Positions 22,478 to 28,161 of a DNA stretch of 28,161 nt are shown in pieces. The notes below the pieces were generated by a model, which was given only the letters and a program-made list of their open reading frames with translations, did not search any database and was not told where the DNA came from. The position numbers were made by a program, and so were the translations under genes. How positions within the stretch are numbered: the stretch's first letter is position 1; each line of letters opens with the position of its first letter. Source of the DNA: an uncultured Lachnospira sp. (GTDB lineage Bacteria > Bacillota > Clostridia > Lachnospirales > Lachnospiraceae); the NCBI GenBank assembly GCA_934358235.1, contig CAKRKK010000007.1, positions 1 through 28,161 of the forward strand, written 5' to 3'.

Positions 22478-23419
22478 TTACCACGACTTGCTGCCATAAG
22501 TAGAGACATAATCACAGTAGACAATATCTATAAGAGCTATGATTCTTTCAAAAAAGGCATCTACTATGCCGGGCTTAAGAAAGAAATGGCAGTTATGGTT
22601 TTCATCAGGAGAATATTTAAGATTATTCTCGAAAACCTGAATAATATAAGAATCATAGGGAAGCTTATCTAACAGCTTCCAGTTAAACTTATCGCTTCTT
22701 TGTATATCCGGACTATCGACCAAGTTAGTAAGACGGAACTTTTCGGCTTCTGATGTAAAGTGAGTAGTTTCCACGCAGGCACCATCATATAAATCAGAGA
22801 TATTCATATAAAATAATGCAATTATGAAGGTATTCTGAAAATGCCTTTTATATATAGAGGCGTAGTTATGCAGCCTTCTGTCAAGAATAGATGCATTTTT
22901 ATAATCTGTTGGATGATGGTAGAAAGTAAAGGCTGAGTAATGCTTATCGTGTACAGCCAATATCTCCTTCTGCGCCTGTGTAAGTTTCATTTTATGAAAT
23001 GCGGGTGCTATCTTTGCCTTGTCATTAGACTGCACCTCAGTCCACATAAACATACCAGGTCTTAACAGAAGATAGAAAAGTGTCAGATTAACAGGATCTG
23101 AAAACAGAAAACTGATATTGTCCTTATCAGAGCTTGCAGCACGTCTTTCCATAAGAATGTGGCAGGCCTGTCCAACAGTAAAATCGCTGTGGACATTAAG
23201 CACTTCTGGAAGATACTGATTATTAACCCAGAAAGCAGTAGTTCCTTTGATGCTATTCTCACCCTGGTAAGTATTAAAGAACGAATAACTGGCATACACA
23301 GATAAAGGCATGCTTACGATTTCGTTGAGTATACAGCCCTTATCGTAGTCATTTTCGAATTCAAATTCATTTTTATATAGTTTGTTTGCCTGGCTGAAAA
23401 CGTAATTAATATTGTACAT
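22478..23419 (-). CDS. Unrecognised 313-residue protein, first gene of the VirD4-like/ClpP set
   Basis: I do not recognise this protein. It is soluble (no signal peptide or true membrane helix), rich in aromatic residues and His, with blocks NSIKGTTAFWVNNQYLPEVL (about 55-75), MERRAASSDKDN and HKMKLTQAQKEIL. It has an excellent ribosome-binding site (AAGGAGG, 6 bases before ATG), so it is a real, well-translated gene. It lies upstream of the ClpP-like and VirD4-like genes on the same strand. By position it could be a substrate, adaptor or regulator of these ATPase/protease proteins; this is speculation from context only. Confidence 0.8.
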   Translation of the reverse strand: MYNINYVFSQANKLYKNEFEFENDYDKGCILNEIVSMPLSVYASYSFFNTYQGENSIKGTTAFWVNNQYLPEVLNVHSDFTVGQACHILMERRAASSDKDNISFLFSDPVNLTLFYLLLRPGMFMWTEVQSNDKAKIAPAFHKMKLTQAQKEILAVHDKHYSAFTFYHHPTDYKNASILDRRLHNYASIYKRHFQNTFIIALFYMNISDLYDGACVETTHFTSEAEKFRLTNLVDSPDIQRSDKFNWKLLDKLPYDSYIIQVFENNLKYSPDENHNCHFFLKPGIVDAFFERIIALIDIVYCDYVSTYGSKSW

Positions 23420-23589
23420 ATAGTACCTCCTTGTTAAGAATAAATATTTATTTAAATGATTTTATATTAAACCCGAAACAATACACCGTAAGGGGGATTG
23501 TTTTATTGACAACAGAAATGAGTTTAAAAGAAAAAACGGGTACAGACAATGAAGTACAGCTTGAACATTAATTCGTAAAAATAGTATGC

Positions 23590-23612
23590 GGTTATAGCAA
23601 ATACCTATAACC
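23590..23612. promoter_or_regulatory. Inverted repeat GGTTATAG-N7-CTATAACC
   Basis: Perfect 8-bp arms lie in the 293-base gap between the divergent 313-residue gene and the SGNH gene, about 100 bases before the latter. No T-run follows. It may be an operator shared by the divergent genes. Confidence 0.45.
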
Positions 23613-23712
23613 ATATATATGTTATTAGGATTATACAAAAACACTACTTAGTAATATAATTACCTTGTAAACATACAGGAAAAGTAGGAAAAAGAAAGAG
23701 GGATATGATATT

Positions 23713-24402
23713 ATGAAACAGATATTATGCTTTGGAGATTCTAATACATGGGGACTTATACCTAAGACAGATAAAAGATATGATTGGGGTGTGAGGTGGA
23801 CAAGCCTTTTGAATGAAAGCCTGAATAATAAGAGCTTGAATAATAAGAGCCGGTATGATAAAAGTCTGGAGAATAAAAGCTCTGATGTATACAGTGAGGA
23901 ATATAGAGTTATAGAAGAAGGCTTGTGCGGTAGAACAACGGTATTCGATGATCCGTTAAGAGATGGAAGAAATGGCGTGAAGATTCTTCCAACAATACTA
24001 GAAACACATAATCCGGTAGATATTGTGATAATTATGTTAGGAACTAATGATTGTAAGACGGTATACAACGCTTCTGCAGAATTCATAGGACAGGGAGTTA
24101 AACGACTGATAGGGCAGGTGAAGCACCATATACCTGACAGCAGGATACTTGTAATTTCACCTATTCATTTAGGTGATGGAGTTGAACAACCAGATTATGA
24201 TCCTGAATTCTCTAAGGAATCAGTAGCTTTGTCAAAAGAACTGTCAGCAGTATATGAAAAAATAGCCGGTCAGGAAAATGTTGGTTTTATAGCAGCCTCA
24301 GAGGTTGCATATCCAAGTGATACTGACAGAGAACATATGGATGCTGACGGACATAGAAGGCTGGCTAAGAAAGTTGAGGAGTGGATAAGAGGGGCTGCTT
24401 AA
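23713..24402 (+). CDS. SGNH/GDSL-family esterase
   Basis: A 229-residue cytoplasmic esterase-like hydrolase with the four SGNH blocks: CFGDSNTWG (S10), GLCGRTT (G70-T76), MLGTND (N112) and DREH (D205 and H208). The arylesterase/acyl-CoA thioesterase-like subgroup has the same GDSNTWG opening. The likely job is removing acyl, perhaps acetyl, groups from sugars or small esters; in a pectin degrader pectin-oligomer deacetylation is attractive but unproven. Residues 36-55 are four copies of a five-residue unit (SLNNK, SLNNK, SRYDK, SLENK) inserted after the first block. AAGAGGG lies about 10 bases before the ATG. It appears monocistronic. Confidence 0.88.
   Translation: MKQILCFGDSNTWGLIPKTDKRYDWGVRWTSLLNESLNNKSLNNKSRYDKSLENKSSDVYSEEYRVIEEGLCGRTTVFDDPLRDGRNGVKILPTILETHNPVDIVIIMLGTNDCKTVYNASAEFIGQGVKRLIGQVKHHIPDSRILVISPIHLGDGVEQPDYDPEFSKESVALSKELSAVYEKIAGQENVGFIAASEVAYPSDTDREHMDADGHRRLAKKVEEWIRGAA
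23818..23877 (+). repeat. Four 15-bp tandem repeats within the esterase gene
   Basis: Units of the AGCCTGAATAATAAG type, the first two almost identical and the last two diverged. They are in frame, so expansion or loss of units changes protein length by five residues without a frameshift. Confidence 0.85.
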
Positions 24403-24611
24403 TTTCTGTGTAGCAGTTATTTATTACAAGAGTATCCATAAGAAAAATTGCATAATTAAGTAAAATTTTATTAAAAATAACCATGTAAAATGTTATGATA
24501 AGAAATAAGGATAAAAGAGTGTATGTATTTTGTTAAAATACAACATATATCAGCCGGAAATTTAAATTATCAAAACATAACGGTGAATTTTAAAGAAATG
24601 GGGTGCTTATT

Positions 24612-25601
24612 ATGTGTACAGCAGCAACTTACAAAACAAAAGATTTCTATATTGGAAGAACACTTGATTATGAGTTTTCTTATGGTGAGGAGATAACCAT
24701 AACACCAAGAAATTATGAGTTTAAATTCAGGCACGCAGAAAAACTTACATCACATTATGCGATTATTGGAATGGCCTTTGTGGCAGGTGGATATCCGCTT
24801 TATTACGATGCAGTCAATGAAAAGGGTGTCGGTATGGCAGGACTTAACTTTGTGGGAAATGCGGCATATGCCAATCCGGTACTAGGAGATGAAACAGATG
24901 TAGTACAGGTTGCACAGTTTGAATTCATACCATGGATTCTTAGCCAATGTGAATCTGTAATGGAAGCAAGAACTAAGTTGTCAGGAATGAGACTTACGAA
25001 TACAGCGTTCAGTGAGCAGCTTCCAGCAGCACAGCTTCATTGGATAATCGCAGACAAGGATGAATGTATAGTTGTTGAGTCAATGAAGGATGGATTGCAT
25101 ATATATGATAATCCAGTAGGTGTACTTACGAATAATCCACCATTTCCAATGCAGATGTTTGAGCTAAACAATTATGCGGGAGTATCAAGAAAACAGCCTG
25201 AAGGTACATTTGCAGGAGTACTTAAGCTTGATGCATACAGCAGAGGTATGGGTGGAATGGGAATTCCGGGTGACCTTTCAAGCCAGTCAAGATTCGTTAA
25301 GGTGGCATTTACGAAGCTTAATTCTGTATCAGGAAGCAGCGAAATGGAGAGTGTGAGCCAGTTCTTCCATATATTAGGCTCAGTAGACCAGCAAAGAGGC
25401 TGCTGTGAGGTTAAGGATGGAAAGTATGAGATAACCATATACACCTCTTGCTGCAACGCGGCTAAGGGAATATATTACTATACAACCTATGATAACCATC
25501 AGATTACAGCGGTAGATATGCATAAGGAGAACCTGGATGCAGCACAGCTTATAAGATATCCGGTTATAACTTCAGGAGAAGTAAGATGGCAGAATAAGTA
25601 A
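24612..25601 (+). CDS. Choloylglycine hydrolase family enzyme (bile salt hydrolase/penicillin V acylase)
   Basis: An Ntn-hydrolase of 329 residues. The start must be the ATG at 24612, because removal of Met exposes C2 (MCTAATYKTKDF) as nucleophile; a GTG three codons upstream would destroy this. All family active-site residues are present: C2, R16, D19, N79 (MAGLNF), N174 (VLTNNPPF) and R227 (GDLSSQSRFVK). GMGGMGIPGDLSSQSR matches the Gram-positive bile-salt-hydrolase branch. The enzyme would free bile acids from glycine or taurine, or cleave related amides such as N-acyl homoserine lactones or penicillin V. No signal peptide, so it is cytoplasmic. A GGGGTG ribosome-binding site lies 6 bases upstream. 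Two stop codons in tandem (TAA TAG) end it, followed in the same frame by a gene relic. Confidence 0.92.
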   Translation: MCTAATYKTKDFYIGRTLDYEFSYGEEITITPRNYEFKFRHAEKLTSHYAIIGMAFVAGGYPLYYDAVNEKGVGMAGLNFVGNAAYANPVLGDETDVVQVAQFEFIPWILSQCESVMEARTKLSGMRLTNTAFSEQLPAAQLHWIIADKDECIVVESMKDGLHIYDNPVGVLTNNPPFPMQMFELNNYAGVSRKQPEGTFAGVLKLDAYSRGMGGMGIPGDLSSQSRFVKVAFTKLNSVSGSSEMESVSQFFHILGSVDQQRGCCEVKDGKYEITIYTSCCNAAKGIYYYTTYDNHQITAVDMHKENLDAAQLIRYPVITSGEVRWQNK

Positions 25602-25604
25602 TAG

Positions 25605-25962
25605 TGCAGAGGAAAAGTAAGCAATGCTCCAGAAAAAGTAAGCGATGCTCCGGGAAAAGTAAGCAATGCTCCAGCAAAAATAAGCAATGCTCCGGAAAAA
25701 GTAAGCAATGATTTTGATGAATATATACCATTGTTAAAAAATGAAGACGTGACGGATAAATTTATAAATAATATTAAAATAGTATATGAGAAGAATAATT
25801 TAAATGAACCATTTGGACAGATTAATGTTATGGAATGGCTAAAATGTTCTAAGTCTAAGGCTACCAATATAATAAAGGTATTAAAGAATGCCTATATGAT
25901 AGAAAAAGTTAAAGGATTCGGTGCGGGAAAATATAAATTTGTGGATTTAAAAAAAAAACTAA
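25605..25962 (+). pseudogene. Relic: C-terminal winged-helix part of an AlbA/AAA_4-type ATP-binding protein
   Basis: Directly after the two stops of the preceding gene, the same frame reads a repeat of V-S-N-A-P-E-K units and then FINNIKIVYEKNNLNEPFGQ, VMEWLKCSKSKATNIIKVLK and EKVKGFGAGKYKFV, a winged-helix domain. Repeats of KVSx-type before a winged helix are typical of the C-terminus of AlbA_2/RecG-like ATP-binding proteins of Firmicutes. No ribosome-binding site or good start exists (only a TTG at 25731), and the N-terminal ATPase-like part is missing. An A10 run at 25949-25958 appears to have gained a base: with nine A the frame would stop at TAA 25960-25962, but as it is the frame runs on into the antisense of the next gene to 26180. 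I call it a decayed fragment. Confidence 0.6.
25615..25710 (+). repeat. 21-bp tandem repeats (four full, one partial)
   Basis: Units start at 25615, 25636, 25657 and 25678, with a partial one at 25699; each is AAGTAAGCAATGCTCC plus five variable bases. The 21-bp period is in frame and encodes seven-residue VSNAPEK-like units of the relic. There are no spacers, so it is not a CRISPR array. Confidence 0.92.
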
Positions 25963-25976
25963 ATCATATTTATATT

Positions 25977-26006
25977 ATGAGGGGCAAATGGTATTCTGCC
26001 CCTCAT
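25977..26006. terminator. Hairpin after the MATE gene
   Basis: ATGAGGGGCA (25977-25986) and TGCCCCTCAT (25997-26006) pair perfectly around a 10-base loop, 15 bases beyond the minus-strand MATE stop. The following sequence on the minus strand is AT-rich but has no long T-run, so termination is likely but perhaps not complete. Confidence 0.7.
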
Positions 26007-26021
26007 TTAGTATTAATAATA

Positions 26022-27353
26022 CTACACATATCCGTATTTCTTACGATTAATAATTACAAATATAACAGATACTATAAGTGCAAGTGCTTCAGCAGCGATA
26101 ACAGCAATCCATATTCCCTTAATTCCTATTATAGCAGGCAGCATAATTATCATAATTATCTGGAATACAAACATTCTTAAGAAGGATATTGCAGCGGATA
26201 CGAAGCCATTGTTAAGTGCTGTAAAGAATGACGAAGCAAATATATTTAGTTCACTTATAAGATAAGAAATTGAATATATTCTTATTGCGGTTGTGGTTAG
26301 TTCCAGTAATTCAGCATCATAGCTTACAAATATACCGGCAAGGTATTTTGCAAGGACCTCAGCTAGTATAGTCATAAGGATGGAGAAAGCAGCAAGTAAT
26401 GTAATACTGTGTTTAAAAAGGCTCTTCAACTCTTTTTTATTACCAGCACCGTAATGGTAGCTTATAACAGGTGCACTTCCGACAGAATATCCTATATAGG
26501 TGCCTGAGAATATGAAACCGACATACATAATAATTCCATAGGCAATAACACCGTTAGTTCCGATATATCTCATAAGCTGAATATTATAAAGCATATTAAC
26601 TAAAGACATAGACATATTAGTAACCATTTCAGAAGAACCATTGATACAGGTTTTTATGATAATATCCTTGTTGAAATGGCATTTTTTAAGGTGAAGGATA
26701 TTATTTCTGCCACTTGCAAAGTATATGATAGGCAGTATGGAGCCGACAAGCTGGCTTATGCCAGTTGCAATAGCTGCACCGAATACACCAAGCCTGAATA
26801 CATATACGAAAAGAAAGTCCAGAAACATATTGGTAAAGCCTGCAATAAGTGTTACAGCTAGTCCAAGCTTTGGCTTTTCAGCAACCACCAGAAAGCTCTG
26901 GAAAGCATTCTGTAAGAATAAACCTGTCATCATAAAGAATATGGTTCTTCCATATATGACACAGTTATTGGCAATATCACCCGTAGCTCCAAGCAGCACA
27001 GCAATAGGTCTGATAAATATTATTCCGATAACGGACAGAGCTGCACCACATACAATACATAGATAGATAAGCATAGAAAAGTATTCACTTGCTTTTTCCT
27101 GCTTTTTTTCACCAAGAGTCTTAGACACGATGGCACTGCCACCTGTACCAATCATGAAACCAACAGAGCCAAGAATCATAATAACAGGCATGATAAGATT
27201 TACTGCTGCAAATGCATCACTACCAACGCAGTTAGATACGAAAACACCATCAACTACGCCGTATATAGAAGTGAATATCATCATAGCGATAGTTGGCAGG
27301 GTGAAGCGTATAAGTTTATTATATGTAAAATGATCTGATAATTGTATTTTCAT
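26022..27353 (-). CDS. MATE family multidrug exporter (MepA-like)
   Basis: A 443-residue membrane protein with about 12 hydrophobic spans. Family blocks are FTLPTIAMMIFTSIYGVVDGVFVSN (helices 1-2), GTGGSAIVSKTLGE, and in the second half YIGYSVGSAPVISYHYGAG. The GGSAIVSKTLGEKKxxxA motif places it near the MepA/DinF-like branch that exports cationic drugs and dyes. It begins 23 bases after the MarR-type regulator gene on the same strand, so the two form an operon driven from the duplicated-operator promoter. An AAGGA lies 14 bases before the ATG, further than usual and inside an inverted repeat AAAGG-ATTAA-CCTTT, so translation may be weak or structure-dependent. Confidence 0.9.
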   Translation of the reverse strand: MKIQLSDHFTYNKLIRFTLPTIAMMIFTSIYGVVDGVFVSNCVGSDAFAAVNLIMPVIMILGSVGFMIGTGGSAIVSKTLGEKKQEKASEYFSMLIYLCIVCGAALSVIGIIFIRPIAVLLGATGDIANNCVIYGRTIFFMMTGLFLQNAFQSFLVVAEKPKLGLAVTLIAGFTNMFLDFLFVYVFRLGVFGAAIATGISQLVGSILPIIYFASGRNNILHLKKCHFNKDIIIKTCINGSSEMVTNMSMSLVNMLYNIQLMRYIGTNGVIAYGIIMYVGFIFSGTYIGYSVGSAPVISYHYGAGNKKELKSLFKHSITLLAAFSILMTILAEVLAKYLAGIFVSYDAELLELTTTAIRIYSISYLISELNIFASSFFTALNNGFVSAAISFLRMFVFQIIMIIMLPAIIGIKGIWIAVIAAEALALIVSVIFVIINRKKYGYV

Positions 27354-27376
27354 TGCTTAAAGGTTAATCCTTTCCT

Positions 27377-27853
27377 CTAGAGATTGTTAATAAGTTTTTC
27401 TAATTGTTTAAGATGATTAAAAGATATATCAAACATTGCCTCAAGCTCTTTTTCGTCTAAGCCCGTAAAGGATTGCTTTTCGGCATCAATTACAGGCTGT
27501 ATGAGCTCATCAGCAAATAGATGTCCTTTTTCAGTAAAATATATCTGCTTGCTTTTTTTGTTTTCCGGTGCAAGCTTAAGGGTAATGAGTTCCTTTTGTT
27601 CCATAGCTTTAAGTGCAGAATTAATAGTCTGTGCACTATAAAACCACTCTTCGCATATATCAGTCTGAGTAATTCCCTCACCATAATAATATATAGAATA
27701 TAATATCCAGAAGGTTGTATCAGATATGCCTTTTGAAGCCGCGTAATTATGATATATTACATTTGTTTCCTTACATATTTTGTTAAAAAGCCGCAGACCG
27801 TTGTTTCCATTATTACAGTTATATTCAGATGTTGCATTTACAGATAGATTCAT
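27377..27853 (-). CDS. MarR-family transcriptional regulator
   Basis: 158 residues, typical MarR length. The winged helix spans about residues 40-115: TFWILYSIYYYGEGITQTDICEEW (helices 2-3), FYSAQTINSALKAMEQKELI (recognition helix), then the wing LAPENKKSKQIYFTEKGHLFAD with the basic tip and TEKG. Start: an ATG four codons upstream (27865) has no ribosome-binding site, while GAGG within those codons lies 6 bases before the ATG at 27851-27853, so the shorter form is preferred. It should repress its own operon and the MATE gene behind it, binding the two TCCGATTTCGGA sites upstream; a small-molecule ligand would release it. Confidence 0.88.
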   Translation of the reverse strand: MNLSVNATSEYNCNNGNNGLRLFNKICKETNVIYHNYAASKGISDTTFWILYSIYYYGEGITQTDICEEWFYSAQTINSALKAMEQKELITLKLAPENKKSKQIYFTEKGHLFADELIQPVIDAEKQSFTGLDEKELEAMFDISFNHLKQLEKLINNL

Positions 27854-27891
27854 ATTAAGCCTCATTATTAAATAAAATTAAATAAAAATAT

Positions 27892-27940
27892 TCCGAAATC
27901 GGATAAATGCCAATATACTCCGAAATCGGAATAAAGTCAA
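27892..27940 (-). promoter_or_regulatory. MarR-MATE operon promoter with two identical operators
   Basis: On the minus strand TTGACT (27935-27940) and TATATT (27912-27917) are exactly 17 bases apart. A 12-bp near-palindrome with arms TCCGA and TCGGA lies inside the spacer (27919-27930), and an identical copy lies just past the -10 (27892-27903), over the expected start site. Copy starts are 27 bases apart. Bound protein would block polymerase at both places. Confidence 0.85.
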
Positions 27941-27960
27941 ATGAAAATAATTGATATAAA

Positions 27961-27978
27961 AAGTTAAAAACTTAACAA
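27961..27978. promoter_or_regulatory. Candidate Rex (NADH-sensing) operator upstream of pckA
   Basis: AAGTTAA-AAAC-TTAACAA fits the clostridial Rex consensus TTGTTAA-N4-TTAACAA at 12 of 14 fixed positions, the two outermost left bases differing. It ends 8 bases before the pckA -35. It also lies about 20 bases upstream of the divergent MarR promoter. Confidence 0.45.
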
Positions 27979-27986
27979 TTTAAAGG

Positions 27987-28015
27987 TTGCTTTTTGCTAA
28001 GTGATTAGGTATACT
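27987..28015 (+). promoter_or_regulatory. Promoter of pckA
   Basis: TTGCTT (27987-27992) and TATACT (28010-28015) are 17 bases apart. The leader would be about 95 bases long and contains no riboswitch that I recognise. Confidence 0.65.
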
Positions 28016-28116
28016 ATCAAAAGAATGTGGTTAAAGCCATTTTCTGTAAATTACTATAATACTTACATTAAAAGGTATTAAGGAACTACAATTAAAGAAA
28101 AGAGGTTTAATGTAAA

Positions 28117-28161
28117 ATGGCAAACGTTGATTTAAGCAAGTATGGTATTACAGGCGCTACA
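28117..28161 (+). CDS. pckA: ATP-type phosphoenolpyruvate carboxykinase, first 15 residues only
   Basis: The window ends 15 codons into this gene. MANVDLSKYGITGAT matches my recollection of the N-terminus of the ATP-type PEP carboxykinase of Lachnospiraceae, where the family typically starts with a short helix followed by K/KYGI-x-G-A/T. The enzyme interconverts oxaloacetate and PEP; in fermenting gut bacteria it commonly runs towards oxaloacetate, fixing CO2 and gaining ATP. AAGAGG lies 11 bases before the ATG. The promoter and a candidate Rex site lie upstream. With so few residues the call is provisional, and the catalytic motifs are outside the window. Confidence 0.65.
   Translation, partial: MANVDLSKYGITGAT

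Noticed and set aside
20212..23419. Calling the VirD4-like region an integrative conjugative element
   Set aside because: No integrase, relaxase, VirB4, tRNA or flanking direct repeat is visible in the window.
25615..25710. Possible CRISPR array
   Set aside because: The 21-bp units are directly adjacent with no spacers and are in frame with a protein relic.
25499..25867. Minus-strand frame with repeated LLTFSGA-like units
   Set aside because: The repeats are only the antisense of the 21-bp tandem repeats; there is no start signal.

Overview
The window is AT-rich, uses AGA and ATA codons heavily, and has Gram-positive ribosome-binding sites (AGGAGG type) and sigma-A-like promoters. Its gene content is a secreted PL9 pectate lyase, a cytoplasmic GH28 pectinase, a choloylglycine hydrolase, 2-hydroxyacyl-CoA dehydratase-type enzymes and the start of an ATP-type PEP carboxykinase. 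Together these point to a strictly anaerobic, pectin-using gut Clostridia of the family Lachnospiraceae, probably Lachnospira-like. This assignment is inference; there is no rRNA in the window.

Layout. 1-3.9 kb: the 3' end of an unrecognised gene, a DUF1846 protein, a 92-nt imperfect hairpin, and a membrane diguanylate cyclase. 3.9-6.2 kb (minus): a six-hairpin glycoside hydrolase-like protein. 6.4-11.8 kb: the most unusual locus, a co-directional run of six genes: CooC-type ATPase, two 2-hydroxyacyl-CoA dehydratase/double-cubane family subunits, their ASKHA activase, a 57-residue single-span membrane protein, and a stand-alone protein that resembles the middle domain of acetyl-CoA synthase (CdhC/AcsB). 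A strong terminator closes it. No CO dehydrogenase or other Wood-Ljungdahl gene is in the window. 11.8-13.5 kb (minus): a second membrane diguanylate cyclase. 13.8-18.2 kb: pectin-related genes (GH28; PL9 on the minus strand) around a MATE exporter, with palindromic operator candidates. 18.4-19.4 kb: an AAC(3)-family acetyltransferase with a near-consensus promoter. 19.4-23.7 kb: a structured noncoding stretch, an XRE-type regulator and a minus-strand set of unknown protein, ClpP-like protease and orphan VirD4/TraG-like ATPase. 23.7-25.6 kb: an SGNH esterase and a bile-salt-hydrolase-family enzyme, followed by a relic of a winged-helix gene. 26.0-27.9 kb (minus): a MarR-MATE operon with two identical operator copies, one inside the promoter spacer. 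28.0 kb to the end: promoter, candidate Rex site and first codons of pckA.

How the parts may work together. PL9 outside the cell makes oligogalacturonides that the signal-less GH28 could finish in the cytoplasm. The two cyclases could feed cyclic-di-GMP signalling. In the 6.4-11.8 kb locus the activase and paired dehydratase-family subunits would form an ATP-driven low-potential reductase, and the CooC-like ATPase and acetyl-CoA-synthase-like protein suggest a further metal-centre component. The substrate is unknown.
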